In this document: in pieces, positions 11,319 to 24,657 of the stretch
Numbering within the stretch: the stretch's first letter is position 1
Layout: every line of letters begins with the position of its first letter
Assembly: GCA_011009095.1 (NCBI GenBank)
Contig: VTPC01000784.1
Location: 1 to 64,000, forward strand
DNA length: 64,000 nucleotides
Direction of reading: 5' to 3'
Source: Ignelater luminosus
Lineage: Eukaryota; Arthropoda; Insecta; Coleoptera; Elateridae
Program-made: the position numbers and the translations under genes
The notes under the pieces: model-generated
Seen by the model: only the letters and a program-made list of their open reading frames with translations
Told to the model about the DNA's origin: nothing
The model's database searches: none

Positions 11319-14300
11319 TTAAGTATCTTCTAGTACCATGTCGCACTGTTTGACAGGTTTATGCGTATGATAAGGTTTCGGTCCTATCCAACTTAAAATC
11401 ACAGGCAAAAAGACTACTCCATGGAATACTCCAAATACTACTACTAATGAGAATATCTGCAATACATAATCATTAATGATTGTGCAACGCACATATTGTA
11501 AATACATCATACTCTAAAGAATATTTGAAAAGTATAGGCTTGAGAAAACCCCAACATAGATACTCCAATAAAAGTTGACAAGCTTCCATACAAAACAGCA
11601 GCACCAATACTTCTGACAGTCTCCAATGACCGTTCTTGCATGGAACCTTCTTGAATGGTAAGAAATGTATGTCCTATATGAGTTGCATAGTCAACACATA
11701 AACCAATGCCCAGTTCTAAACCTATACATGACACCAAATCTATTGTTACTCCCCAGCGTTGCATATAACCACAAACATTAACCATTGTTAGAAGCACACA
11801 AATAAAAATCCAAAAACATATGTATATATTTGCTACCAGTAAAACAGTGCAGATCATAACACATAATAGTGCTAACTGTAAATTTCTCATTACTTCTATA
11901 TCGATCAGCTGAAAGAAAGCATGTTCTTAAAGACTTGTTTTCATCTATACAAGGTAGCCAGAAAGTTTGAAAAATACAACTGTCTTCTTTTAACCGCTCC
12001 ATGTAATTTAGGGAGCATAGTTTTTGTTTCATTTCAGGATAACAAAGCCGTTATTTCATTTATTGTGAATTAATCCAAAGGTTTCTTAATGTATAGCATC
12101 TTGGATGTTTTTAAATGATACGCTTTGATATCTTATAAACCGTCTTAGCAATGGAGTCAAGTTTTCAGACTTTTTGGAAACCTTGCTAGTAATGTACTGG
12201 TTAGGACAAAATAAATAGATGCATCAGATATTACATATTAGGACTTACTTCATCAGTCACCCATGTTGCGAATATTTTAGACCAAACAGTAGCAAACTTA
12301 TCTCCTGAGGTAAAGTGATTCTGCTTAGCTATATTTACTGTTTTGTGCATTGCTGGTAGATACTCTTTAGGGCCAGAAAAGCGATTTAAGCGAAAATCAA
12401 TACTTGACATCTGTAAATTGTAAGTAATAAAGATGGAAAAAGTCATATTTAAATATATACAGTTATATTTGAAACGGGAATTCCACACTCTAGATCTTTG
12501 TCAAATCTAAAGTTTGCTTGAAATCTTGCACCTCTTGGGCTGAATAAGAATTTTGATAGAAATAAATTAAACTCATTTGTAGTGAGAGTCTCATAATATA
12601 CGTCTGAAATGATATGTTATTTAGTGTGAGTTATTAAATACGGTTAGGAATACCTTTTTTGAAGTTTTTCTTTACATAATTTCTAAATGGATCAATCCAT
12701 GACTGAATGCTATTGACTGCATCAGTGCTATTTTCTAAACGCTGAACCATGTTTCGTATGTTTAATATTTCATCAGGATAATTTAAAGAACCTAAATATA
12801 AACCAGCTTCAAAACCCATTGTTGGATATAATTCTATACGTTTTTCAACATATTTAGCTAAATACGTGTTTTTTGGAATGAACCACATAGGATCAAATCT
12901 TTGCTCTAATTTCAGTGTGCTTTCTATACTGAATCCCAATGATATAACTGTTATTAATAGTACAATTACCTGTAAAATTGTGTAATTATTATTGTTGTAG
13001 ATTAATATAAATGAATTATTTTGTAATATTTCAGGTCTTATATACAGTGTGTCCAAGATAAGGATGCACAGCACGGGGATCTTGAAAACGGTAAGAGATA
13101 CAGGATCGGTTAAATAGGATGAAAGTTGGCTATTTATAGGACCTTTTTGTTGACTTTTGCAAAATTTAGATATCTTGGATAGTTTCAGAGATATTTAAAA
13201 AAAAGTAAATTTCTCGATTTTCGTTATTATTTTTTCTTTTATTTATTTGAAGAGATATCAGAAAACTAAAACAACTTTTCTATTGCCACTTTTTGTTCTC
13301 TATTAAAATACGCTAACAAAATTCCTGCATACGTTTTGGTTTCGAGTAACCATCATCAACCTCATTTTTTTAAATAAGCGGAAAAACAATTGAAAATTGT
13401 TTTGGATAGCTCTTGTTGTCACAATTCTAATGATATATACATAATATGGTTATTTTGATTTCTTATGCTATAAATTAATGCATTCTGCAGTACCCTGGCC
13501 TGCACGATCACCTGATCTAACACCGTTAGATTTCTTTCCTCTGGGATTATGTGAAGAATCATGTGCTCAATCAAGATTTTTAAGATAAACAGCAATTATT
13601 ACAGTTGATCACAGCAGCGTTCAACACAAAAAAAACAAAACCGAAATAACCTAAATTTTTGGTTTTAGTTTTCCGATATCTCTTCAAATAAAGGAAAGAA
13701 AAAATAGTAACGAAAATAGAGAAATCTACTTTTTTATAAATATCTCTGAAACTATCCAAGATATCTAGATTTTGCAAACGCCAACAAAAAGGTCCTATAA
13801 ATAGTCAACCTTCATCCCATTTAACTGATGCTGTATCTCTTACCGTTTCCAAGATTCCCATGCTGTGCATCCTTATCTTGAACACACTGTATATTGTGTG
13901 AAACAAACGCATGCAGAATTTCTTATTTCAGAATACATATATTGATATAAATAGATTCATAAAGCTGATCATTTGTTTAGAAATTGTTAACTCATTAGCC
14001 ATGTTCATTTAGTGTCTTTATTCAATCTGGATATCTTTTACTAAGTTTGTAATTCTAATCATATGAGTGAACTAAAAGAATTCTTACAGTTAGTGAATGG
14101 ATGGTAAATCGTATTATGATAAAAGAAAAATATTTAAGATTAAAATTAAAGGTTGGTAATATGGCGATATTGGTAGTATTGTGATAATTTTCTTTGAAAC
14201 CTTATAATGGTTTTATTAAGTTAGACCATGCACTACAGTGTTTTGATGCTATCTTGTGACATCACAAATAGCCATTATGAAGTGCCTTTGCAGATAGAAA

Positions 14301-17300
14301 CTAGAAAAGAAAAAGATACTAGAAAAATCATGCAAATTACCTTTCCAGGAATAGTGAAAATTACTTTAGAATACACAGCATTAAAGACAGTATCTGAAAT
14401 TCTACGCTGACTGCATTCATTAGGTTTATAATTTTTATGTGTATAGCAAATCAATGCCCCATTTCTATTAGCTTCTATTCTTCTTTGATCCAATGTAAAA
14501 CAGGCAATAAAGAATGTTACAACAAATACAAATGTAAGCAAGACTCCTGTTGCAGCATATAAACAAAACGACCCCAAACAGGGTAAAATCTATATCAAAA
14601 ATGCAGATTAAGAGCACCTATATAATAAATAGGTATAATTTAAAATACATACAGTAGATGCACCAATTAAAAATGCCATAACATCTGTAACTGTTGTTAC
14701 CGTAATAGAAACTCCTGCATGTTTTAGCATGTAACCTATTTTTTGTTCTAAAGGTAGCTTTTCTTCTAATTTCAGTTGTTCCCAACAAGCTGTTATAACA
14801 AACATATCATCCACTCCTAAGATAGGCATTAGTTATAGAAATAAAGAACTAGAGCAATAAGTAATATAATAATTTACCTAAACCCATTAACAGAAATGGT
14901 AATGATGTGTGAACAGGACCATAAGGAATACCAACAAGTGCACATAAACCGCAACCTACTACAAATGCCATTCCAACCGATAACAAACCAAGACCGCCAA
15001 GAATCATCTGAAAGGTATTGTCTATAAAATCTTAGGGTATTAATAATTATTATTATTGCTCTACCTTTGCTTCCACACAATTAAATCTTGATATAACAAA
15101 TTGAACATAAAATACCATAACAGCAGATCCAATAAACAAGATATCCAGATCTTGAAAAGTGGAAGCAGCACTAATATCTCCAAAACTGGAAAACAAATCA
15201 TTATTAATTCACTGCATTCCCTGGTTATAATAATAGTAGACACAGAGTTAATTTAAAATTTACCTTCTTGCTGCCATATAGTATATGCTAAGATTTTCTG
15301 ATATTTTCGATATATTTTCAATGACATTATTAAATTCGCCTTCCCATTCTAAAGCTTCTTCAGAAGCCTAGAAATTATAGAAAATAATAAATTTTTCTGA
15401 TACATTTTAAGGTACTGTGTACCTTTATCTCATTTAAATCAAGAAATTGTAGCACAAAATTAGTTAAATGATAAGTAGCTTCTAGTTTTTTCCATTGCAG
15501 TATAGTACCATAGAAGTTATCGATAAAATATATTTATAGTAGGTATAAGACTCATACGATAGCTTTATACACCATATAAAATTATAAAATATAGAGTTAA
15601 AAACAAGCACAAGCAGAATGGAATTAGACGATTAAAAAAAAGCAAAGCATTGAATACATAGATTTGTAATTAGTCATTATAATTTGGTAATTAAATTATT
15701 ATATTACTCACCCAATCAGCTGTGCCAGCATTATTTCCTGTTTTATCCATATCCACACTTGAAAAGTTTACATATACCATGTAAAATATATGCAATGCTG
15801 TAGCACCAATAATGTGACCAGTTTCGTTTTTTTTTATTCCACCTAATAAATCTTCATAATTTCTGAGATTTCCCATTATAGGACTACAAAGATAAATGAT
15901 AATTTGAAGATTTCGTCTTATAATAGAATTTAGGTACATAGATGTAACAAAGTCCATAAAGGCAACACTAATTAATTAGAATTAAAATATTTTTACTTTA
16001 GCAGTAACTATATAAATGCAAATTATCCATGCCATCGTGTTGCTTTCAATTACATTCTATATTATAGGTGAACTAATTTGGATTTTCTGAGACATTTTCT
16101 CTATTTATTATTTCTGTAAGTAAATTAAATTTCTATCTATAATAGGAAATACTTACTCAATTTTGTATTTATCTAATTTGTTTAAAATATTTTGTTTTGT
16201 TAATTTCTTTAGTTTTTTTGGATTATAATCCCACAACTGTATTATATTTCTTTCATAACATGTTTGTTCTAGAGATTCAACTAATCGACAGTATGTTGCT
16301 GTATTGAATTCAATGCTGGGATCAAATTCCTCTACAGTACCATTTTTTGATTTACTTCCATAATTAAATATTTCTTCTAAACCCATGTCCACTTCAGGAA
16401 TTCTGAAGAAAAAAAAATTTTTTTAAATTAATTATTTGATCAATGAAATTAAGATGTTCAATATAGTAGTGCTGACTGCACTATATTTTAAGATAAGACT
16501 ACCATTTTTCATTGGGCTCTGAACTCTCAGAAAGTTTTCTGAACATGAAACTGGTTTCTTCATTGTCTTCCATTCAATTATATCCTTTTATTCTGTATAT
16601 TATTAATATCAAACTGGCAGAGAGGTATTATTTTATAGTTTCCGTTTTTTCGACGGCCCGGCTCACTTTTCCAGAAAACTAATACCGGATTCGTAATCAG
16701 CGATCCTAAAAACCTCCTAGAAGCCATTTTTGAGCTAAAGTTCACACATTTTCACAAATAAAAAAATCTCCAGGAAGGGGGTGGTTAAAAGGGTTGATTT
16801 CGCGATTTGGGGCAGAAGGGGGGTGGGGGGGAAGGTCTCACTAGTCATGAATGATCCTGGAGTCATATAGAACTCATTGCAAAAAAGTTTTTTCAAATTC
16901 GAGCTGAGTGTTTTTTTTTTTATTTATTCGGCCTTTTTTCCCAGCTTACTGACTGGACTAATCAGTTAAGCTATCAAAAGCCAGTAGTGCAACGTGTTCA
17001 TGTTAAGATTACACAACTGACAAAAAATGTACCTAAACCAAGTAAACTATCACTATATGGAGAAGCCAACGCTAATGGGACCCTCCATCGACTAACACCT
17101 CTATAACTTAGCTTGACTTAACAACTTAATCTCCGAGGAATTGTTTTTACCGACATAACGAAGAACAGTACCTAACAGTGTAAAAATTCGCTAACCATAA
17201 ATTACGAAGATATCTCAAATGAGAAGAATTTAAGATTATTTTGGTGGTTATATGTGAGCATTGTTCAACATTGTGGAATGAAGTTTGGCAGTCAGTTGCG

Positions 17301-20040
17301 CCGTGAAGATGTATTACCTAGACTAGCTAACAAATAATTAAGCTCGGCGGTATCGGAGGCACACAATAAAGTGCCGTTCGGCGCCGCGACAAAACTATAG
17401 CGCACTTGTTTTCAGTGTTGCTTCTTTTTACTGATCGTAATAAATTGTATGAATAAGTATTTAAAATGCTCCGTCAGAAAAAGTTAAATACCACATCACC
17501 ATCAATAATTTGCTGAGAAAAAATTACAATTTCCCCAAATAATCAACATAGTAGAAATAAGTAGAAAAGCCATCACTAACTACCTGAGAGACCCTTAGGA
17601 TTATCAGAAAAAACAGGCTGGTAACAGACCAAAAGCAATAAACGATCGTGATAGAAGATGATTCTTAGAATGTCACCAAATTAAGAGCTGAGGCAAGACA
17701 AATTACAATCTCAAAGAAAGAAGTTGCTGCGAAAACCGCCACTAACTGATAAACCTAAGCAAGCTTTGCAGTTTGCGCAGGAGCATTTTCGTGGAAGAAG
17801 TAATGAAAGAATGTTATTTTGTTCGATGAAAAAAGTTTAATTTAGATGACCCTAATGGTTTTCAGTATTATTTACATAATTTGAAAAAAGATGAAATGAT
17901 TTTGAGTCGCCGACAGTTAAGTGGGCAGGAATTGCTTTTAATGGTAAGACGGATATAAAATTTATTACTGGAACAATGAACAGCTTAAGTACATAGAATT
18001 GATAGACAAACAGCTAAGAAGATATGAAACTCAAATTGTGGGAAATAATTATGTATTTCAGCAAGATAATGCAACTGTTCATTTGGCTAGAATAGTGAAA
18101 CAATATTTTATTGAACGTAGCAGTGGAGGTGATTTTCGCTTCTATCTCGCTTCTACTACAGGTGATTCCGATGTACTGTGTCCAGCGAATACAAAACCGA
18201 TAAATAAGCGTCTCAGCCTCGAAGTAATAAAGGCCTCCCCCCTCCCGGTTTCAGACCTAGGCAACAATACGGTATGAATTTTATCCTCCGATCGTCTTTT
18301 GTTTTCATACATTTTTGCATCAGTTTTGGTTATTTGTTGTTTTGGCCTTGAAGATGACATTTTTCGGGGTAGCAAATCCTATAGACAATTGAAGGTAATA
18401 GATGGGGTTCTCCATTGAAGTAAACCGTTTTAATTGTCGGTTTTCCAAAATAGTCTAAGAAAAAAAATTAAATATCGATCGAACGACACCTTTATTAAAG
18501 TCCATACACTAGTCTACATAACAGAAAAAGGCTTATGTCGATACGACTTTCCGTTCCAGAGATACAGCACAAAACAATTTTTGATTTTGGCGGGTGGCGA
18601 GAGAAAAACAAAAGGAAATGAAATCATTCGTGCGCTCAGGTGTTAAGAAGGGTCGGTTCTATACAAATTTCGAGTATCAAGCGATTCGGGTAATTTTGAA
18701 GGTTTTTGTGGATTTTGAAATTTCCCATCGTCCCTCTAGCTCTTCTCGTTCTTGCTTTTTGATTTTTTTGTTCACTATTTATTCCTAGATAAATTTGGAC
18801 TTGAGAAAATGGAAATTATAGTAAAATATTCAACGATGGAAAAGCCTTACATCAAAAACCTTCAAAATCAAAACACATTGTCTTGTAAGTTCGAGAAGTA
18901 GGAGTCTGAGAAACAATGATGTTGTTTCAGACCATTTCTGAAAACAAAAATCAAGAACTTCCAAATCTTAACATTTTGCTTTTTTCAAAATACTTAAAAG
19001 GATTAATTCTTTTTTAATGTCAAGCTTCTTTTCTGGTGATAGATTTTCTTACCGTGTTAAAATCTCATCAGAAATATTAATACTTTTGTTAACAGTTTTG
19101 GTCAGTTCAAGAAATTTAACAAAAATATAAGTTTTTCCTATTTGGTGCGAACCTTTTGGCGGTCACTGTATATTATATCGTATAAAGAACCCAACAAGTT
19201 TAATTTTGTTGTTTTGGAAACAAAAATTATTTTTTTTTTCTTATTATTCGTCGAATACTACTCGTGATTTTTTTATTCTGGTAATATTTGTCAATCTATA
19301 ATACTCGATTTCGTTGCATTTAAGTAATTGCGACTCGGGTTTTTTGACAATGTCACTTGCGAAATCCACAAATATTACCAGTAAAATAAAGTCACTTGAG
19401 GCACGATAACGCTGAAAATCAACTATTACATCATTTCTAATTAACTTGACTTTATTTAATTATTCGAGATGCAATTGGCATGTTAGACAAGCTCATTAAT
19501 TTCCAGTAAATTAGCAAGTACAACTCACTTGAAACAAACATCGTTCCATGTAATTCCGTTTGGAGTAATAAAAGCTTTGACTTGTTGATCAATTTTATGC
19601 ACCTAAAAATCGCATGAATAACATTTAATATATACTTCAATAAACATAATCTTTACTTCATTTAACACTTCCGGCGTCAAAACATCGGGTGCTTCAATAA
19701 GAATTGCTTGTATACGAAAACCATTTTGAAATTTACTCATTAACCAGTTTGAATCTTTAACAAATTCGGAATCTGGAGGAACCCATAATTTTAACGGATT
19801 TTTTTCTTGGCGAAATCGAAAAAATCCAAAAGCGCATAGGGCAACTACTATCCAACATATTATGATAGTAGTCCATGGCCTTAAAGCAACTTTATGTCCT
19901 AAACTAAATAAAATATTTAAATTCTCATAATTAAAAATCAATTAAAATACTTACTTGTAGAAAAAATATTCCGTGAATGTAACCACACTATAAGTAAATT
20001 TTTCATACCATTTTAAATTTCTCACCACTTTTTCAGTCAT
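11319..20040 (-). CDS. Patched domain-containing protein (Ptchd3/Patched-related family)
   Basis: Fifteen exons join without a break into 916 codons including the stop: 19955-20040, 19657-19903, 19529-19602, 16157-16402, 15712-15883, 15264-15367, 15065-15185, 14878-15007, 14653-14816, 14341-14589, 12654-12969, 12461-12603, 12249-12410, 11513-11908, 11319-11456. All introns are GT/AG with matching phases. The product is a 12-span membrane protein of the RND/Patched fold: TM1 at about residues 40-58, a large first extracellular loop, a sterol-sensing block in exons 7-10, a second loop in exons 11-13, and the last membrane block in exons 14-15 (FGVFHGVVFLPVILS). Both GxxxD proton-relay motifs are intact: GLGVDDMF (about 392-399) and GLCVDYATH (807-815). 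It ends in a short tail without PY motifs. Length fits the Ptchd3/Ptr group rather than Patched itself (about 1200-1500). Substrate is unknown; lipid or sterol export is inference. Intron 3 (3.1 kb) and intron 10 carry transposon debris. A poly-A signal lies at 11287-11292. Confidence 0.9.
11951..12187. mobile_element. Miniature inverted-repeat element in intron 13 of the Patched-domain gene
   Basis: Left end ACAAGGTAGCCAGAAAGTTTGAAAA and right end (read inward) GCAAGGTTTCCAAAAAGTCTGAAAA form imperfect inverted repeats 237 bases apart. There is no coding content. It is related to the lone end at 10757. It lies just upstream of exon 14 (acceptor at 11909-11910) without damaging the splice site. 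Confidence 0.5.
13045..13889. mobile_element. Fold-back element, CAGTGTGTCC type (copy A)
   Basis: The ends CAGTGTGTCCAAGATAAGG and complement, flanked by TA, enclose 845 bases inside intron 10 of the Patched-domain gene. The arms continue as inverted repeats (GGTAAGAGATACAGGATCGG on the left; its near complement at about 13825-13850). The loop at about 13488-13566 encodes AVPWPARSPDLTPLDFF, then LWDYVKNHV after one extra C. This is the last catalytic block of a DD41D transposase. Compared with copy B at 36238, part of the right arm is missing. Confidence 0.8.
17480..18125 (+). pseudogene. Tc1-like transposase remnant in intron 3 of the Patched-domain gene
   Basis: The plus strand shows an eroded transposase: RKKLLRKPPLTDKPKQALQF, FAQEHFRG, then WAGIAFNGKTDIKFITGTMN and the second catalytic block NNYVFQQDNATVHLA. 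Stops and shifts occur throughout, and homology ends at about 18120. A possible right end, GGCGGTCACTGTA, is near 19157, but no matching left end was found. Orientation is opposite to the host gene. Confidence 0.6.
18126..19260. other. Unassigned intron sequence, partly GC-richer
   Basis: After the Tc1 remnant the base composition changes (AAGGCCTCCCCCCTCCCGG at about 18231-18249), which suggests a different inserted repeat up to about 18400. I could not assign it. The rest is AT-rich intron with no exon signal on either strand. Confidence 0.35.
19274..19388. repeat. Short inverted repeat (hairpin) in intron 3
   Basis: TATTCTGGTAATATTTGT on the left is complemented by ACAAATATTACCAGTAAAATA on the right, with AT-rich sequence between. 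It is likely a miniature element. No target duplication was identified. Confidence 0.45.
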
Positions 20041-21105
20041 TGTACTAAATTTATTTAAAGATTAATTATAATCAATCCACCGAACTCTTCATTTTCGTTC
20101 AATCTAGAACACAATAACGAATGACTAACTAATGACTGTAACTATATTTAATTACGAGAATACGTATACTCACATTCAATAACGTTGTTTGAAAAGTCGC
20201 ATTCAACTATGAATCGGTGTTTTATTTACATGACATATCGTAAATCAGAAATTTAAATTTTGAGTCCAAAGGGTAATCACAGCCACCAAACCACGAAAAG
20301 AAGTTCATTGCTTTTGTATACCTATCACTTTAGGAGTTCTTTTCTACAAACATAAGTAATAGTAATAATAGTAATAGTAACCAAGCACCTAAAACAATAA
20401 AACATTACAAGTTTGCTATAAATAAATAACTAAAAAATGAACAGACATAAAACAAGAAAAATAGTATTTAATAATTAGCATGCACCATGTGACATTGACA
20501 CATTACTGAAGACTTGATTGATGCTGTTGCTATATAATATGGTTAATGAATAAAGTTTGTTATACCTCTTTGGTATTTACCCCGAAACAGGTTTTTTAAG
20601 CAGTTAACATTGAACCAATTAAGCGCGAATTACAGCAAGAAATGAGTGTAAGATCCGCGTAAAACATATCGGCAGCATTGTGCAGGTAATATTTTTCAAG
20701 TTTTTAAAATAATATCTCGAGAATCGCATTGATATTTCAAGGTAATATGCGCATACTATTCAAGTTTCAGACTCGTTTATTTTGACGTCAATCTGTATAC
20801 AGTATGTCCAAAGTTGAGATTATAAAAGTGTTAATTATTATTGTTTTACATATTATGGAAAATTCGAGTTTTAAGAAAACCTGTTGGCCTTAGAATATTT
20901 TAATATTCCTTATGCACTTGCGTCCTAATCATATAGACGTTTTATTTACAATTAGTCAGATTTGTTTCAGGTTTTTATAAGTTACAGTAGTGGAAATTTT
21001 AACTATTTAGACACGAAAGAACACCTGTATAATTATTATCTTTCCTAAGATTACCTGTAAATTACAATGGTGATTGATGAATACACTGTTAATTGGTTGA
21101 ATATA
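20041..21105. other. 5' flank of the Patched-domain gene
   Basis: No coding signal. It should contain the promoter of the minus-strand gene starting at 20040; no core motif is obvious. A short AGTAAT-type microsatellite lies at about 20350-20385. A lone CAGTATGTCC transposon end lies at about 20800. Confidence 0.4.
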
Positions 21106-22517
21106 CAGGGTGAGTTTTTCCGATTTTTAGTATGGGGATCTCGAAAACTAGCGGAGATAGAGAGACGATTAAATGGGGAAAAAATTGCAGTTTTACGCGC
21201 TTAATTTAATGAGCTTCTTGTTTTTTAGAAAAAATGCATGGCTAACTAGATATCTCACAAAAATTGTTTTTTTGTTATTTTGTTCAGTGCCTTTAGCTCT
21301 GGTATTTTTGACTTTAGAAAAATGTATAAAGGAAAAAGTTGTAGGTAATTATGTGCTTAATAATACAGTCTAACCGAATTTCTTATTTAAGCTATAATTT
21401 TTGAGTTATGACACAAGTTTGTGTTTTTTCTAATGGAATCCATAGTCGGCCATGACTTTATAAAAAAGGCCCTTTTTTAACGATTCTAACGATATACCAC
21501 TTGACATAGTTAGTTTTATAAATAAATAAATTATAGCCTTTTTTTCTTTTCATTTTCGAACTGTTCAAGTAGTACGCTATGGAAACAATTGATAGATGTG
21601 CATCGTGTTTAATAATAAAATTGAAGTTAGTTATTAGAATTTTTCTTTTAATTTCGAAATTATAAACATAATTATTTTGGTGTGAAATGTTTATTCCGCT
21701 TTTAAATAAAAATATTTCTGAAAAACTAATAAACAGGGAATGACAAACGATAAATTAAGAAACAATCAAAGAAATTAGGATATAAATAAAGTAGTACCAA
21801 AACAACGTAATTGAAGTAAGTAAATTATTTAAGGTAACTGAACAAATTCGGTTTTAAAAAGGTGTAACTTGTACATTAATCACACTGTTGGACCTGTTGA
21901 ACATGTTTAGTCTTAAATACTTTACTTACTTTAATTACGTTGTTTTGGTACTGCTTTATATTCTAATTTCTTTTATTGTTTTTTAATTTATCGTTTGTCA
22001 TTCTCTGTTTATTGGTTTCTCAGAAATTATTGTTATTTAAAATAATTATGTTTATAATTTAGAAATTAAAATAAAAATTTTAATAACTAACTTGAATTCT
22101 ATTATTAGATGCGATGCGCTCATCTATCAATTGTTTCCATAGCGTACTACTTGAACAGTTCAAAAATGAAAAGAAAAAAAGGCCATAATTTATGTATTTA
22201 TAAAAATAACTATGTTAAGTGGTATACCGCTAGAATCGTTGAAAAAAAACCTTTTTTATAAAATCATGGCCGACTATGGTTTCCATTAGGAAAAACACAA
22301 GCTTGTGTCATAACTCAAAAATTATAGCTTAAATAAAAACTTCGATTAGATTGTATTATTAAGCACCTAATTACCTGTTAGCAATGCATTTTTCCAAAAA
22401 ACAAAAAGCTCATTAAATTGAGCTTGTAAAACTGCAATTCTTTCCTCGTTTAATCGTCTCTCTACCTCCGCTAGTTTCCGAGATCCCTATACTAAACATC
22501 GGAAAAAACTCACCCTG
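21106..22517. mobile_element. Giant fold-back element, CAGGGTGAG type (copy C)
   Basis: The ends CAGGGTGAGTTTTTCCG and complement are flanked by TA. Nearly the whole 1412 bases is one inverted repeat: for example GTTCAAGTAGTACGCTATGG at about 21569 is complemented by CCATAGCGTACTACTTGAAC at about 22138, and AACAACGTAATTGAAGTAAG near 21803 by CTTTAATTACGTTGTT near 21932. Arms of about 700 bases leave a loop of less than 100. No transposase sequence is seen inside. A 66-codon frame in the left arm is most likely incidental. Confidence 0.8.
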
Positions 22518-24520
22518 TATGTAATTTGTAATTAACTATGTATTCCATCGTTGATTATCCTCACAAGCGTATTCTGTCTTGCGTTTTGCATTCAAAGTGT
22601 TGAATAAAAATAAATAGAGAAAGAAACCATTTTCAGCAGTTGCAATAAATTTTTTTTTTTGGCAAAACAACGCTGTCAACAGCAACAACCACCAAACCGG
22701 TAAGAAATCGGTTCAAGAGCAATAAAACAGATTTCATACTTTGGTCGTATCAAATTGTTAATTTAGATTTTATACCTAAACTAAGGTACATAACGTGCAA
22801 CCTAATTGTATCATAGAATAAAATGTTAAACAAAGCCAGTCATAATCTATTTATTACTCTGGAATTATCTAACTCACTTGTTTTTAAATTGAACAGTTTT
22901 CCCATAAAGGTTCGGACTCTACATTTCAAATCAAATTCCTTCGCTTTTTCAGGATTTCCATGTAATTTTTCTGAAGATTTCTTGTGCCTATTCTACTTTA
23001 TCACCATTTAAACTGGGACTTATTCATTCACATGAGACTATCTGTTTTGCACGGAAATAATATCGATAAGTTTCGTGTGAACGAAAGTTTCATAATGACG
23101 TACGAACTGATTATCTACTGTCATCGTCAAAAAAATACGAGACTCTTATTTTACCTGCTGCGATTCTTGCTTTTGTAGAAATAATGATTTGAAGTTATAA
23201 ACTACATTCATTGTACTGCAATTTTTGAGGTCGTTTCAACAAAAACAAACTCATAGCTACCGAAGGAAAATACAATCGTTGCGACCTCTCCGAGAAATTT
23301 AAAAACTAATATAAAGGTGAACAACAGTGAATAATAGTGAAGCACGTCGTCAGAACCAATCAGAAAGATACAGAAAGTTGTAAAATTGTCAGATTTGGAA
23401 ACGAAACAAAAATATGACTTAATGTTTTTTTTCTATTATTTATTATTAAAACAAGAAAATTACAAGAAAATCTAGAAACATTAATAACTTGGTAACGAGG
23501 ATGTTTCCGTTGAAAAGGTATTAGAATTTGCTTCCCAATTTATGATGTAAAATAACGTGATGTATACATTATATCATTTTAGTACACCCTGTATACTAGG
23601 AACTAATTATCACAAATTATTAACATTGAATGCAAAAATGAGATCAAGTTCATTTATCAGTTAAATTGATAACATGTACATACAATAATAATGATTATTA
23701 ACAATGTACATAACTACTTAAAATACAAAATAGATATTCTGTAAAATGCAAAGATAATAAAGAGAAAACAAAAACGTTTTTTAGTATTTAATCTCCTTTT
23801 ACATAAGCAATCCACCGTCTAGTATAATTTGCTTACTATGCATGTGATAAGTATAGATTGCGGAAATATGCATTTAAAGAGATACAAACAACCTATTACT
23901 ACAAGAAACGATCTAGATAAGCTTGTCTGCTTACCTCCTTACCTAATGACACGAACGTCTTAATTTTAGATTAAACACCCTCTATATTTTAATAGATTAT
24001 TACTTACTCTTCACTTGCCACTGATCTCAAAAAGGTCTAAACCTACTAATTTCGACCTTATACATTTTCTAATATGCAATTGCCACTCACCAGTGGTCGC
24101 TCCAAACGCCTCATATATGGAACGCGTCAGGACGGAGCCGGTCATATATGTCTCGACTAGCAAGGATTGGATGCAAACTAAAATTTGTTAACCTTATTTA
24201 TAATGTTTAGTACCTAAAGCGAGGTTCTATTAATTCTTATTCACAAGTTTAGTAGAATTTTTGCAATTTGTGCATATTGTATATACCGCATGAAAGAAAA
24301 ATGTTATTTTAATCAGGTATTCATGGATTACTACACACAAACCATAGTATACCTTTGTATAAAATTTACATGGATACGGAACATTATCTACCTCAGGACG
24401 CAATTGTGTCAAAATGGACACCCAGTGACCAAGTTTGGATACCCAATAATTATGAAATGAACAGAAATTTTCTATATGAAATTAAAATTAAAATTCAATC
24501 TAGTAATAATAATATTTACT
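22518..24520. other. Intergenic
   Basis: No gene supported. A lone CACCCTGTA end sits at about 23585. Otherwise AT-rich sequence with nothing recognisable. Confidence 0.4.
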
Positions 24521-24657
24521 CTATAATATTGGGTGTATCGGTCAGAGTTGGGCGGGTAACTGTCCTTTTTAAAATCTCGATATTTCGCTGAATTTATTTT
24601 TCATCAAAACGGTGTGAGTTACTCGCCCAAACCTGACCGATACACCCAATATTATAG
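24521..24657. mobile_element. Miniature hairpin element, 137 bases
   Basis: CTATAATATTGGGTGTATCG at the left is complemented by CGATACACCCAATATTATAG at the right. The arms continue through GGTCAG(A/G)(G/T)TTGGGCG(G/A)GTAA with few mismatches and enclose about 55 bases. The symmetry is close to perfect, so the insertion looks young. Confidence 0.75.

Noticed and set aside
12970..13074. N-terminal extension of the exon starting at 12969, open to 13074
   Set aside because: The extension runs into transposon copy A. A good acceptor at 12970-12971 and phase-0 continuity with the previous exon place the exon start at 12969.
15423..15500. Exon-like minus-strand stretch ending in a GT donor between exons 5 and 6 of the Patched-domain gene
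   Set aside because: No AG acceptor is available in a compatible frame before the upstream stop, and exons 5 and 6 already join smoothly.
16505..16574. Minus-strand ATG frame MEDNEETSFMFRKLSESSEP near exon 4
   Set aside because: Its only donor leaves TG, which with the next exon's first base A gives a stop codon. No in-frame acceptor links exon 3 to it.
21173..21373. 66-codon frame in fold-back element C
   Set aside because: It lies in one arm of a palindrome. Related arm sequence in element D gives a different frame and stops, so it is probably not a gene.
24355..24591. 78-codon plus-strand frame
   Set aside because: It overlaps the miniature hairpin at 24521-24657 and has no recognisable domain or splice context.
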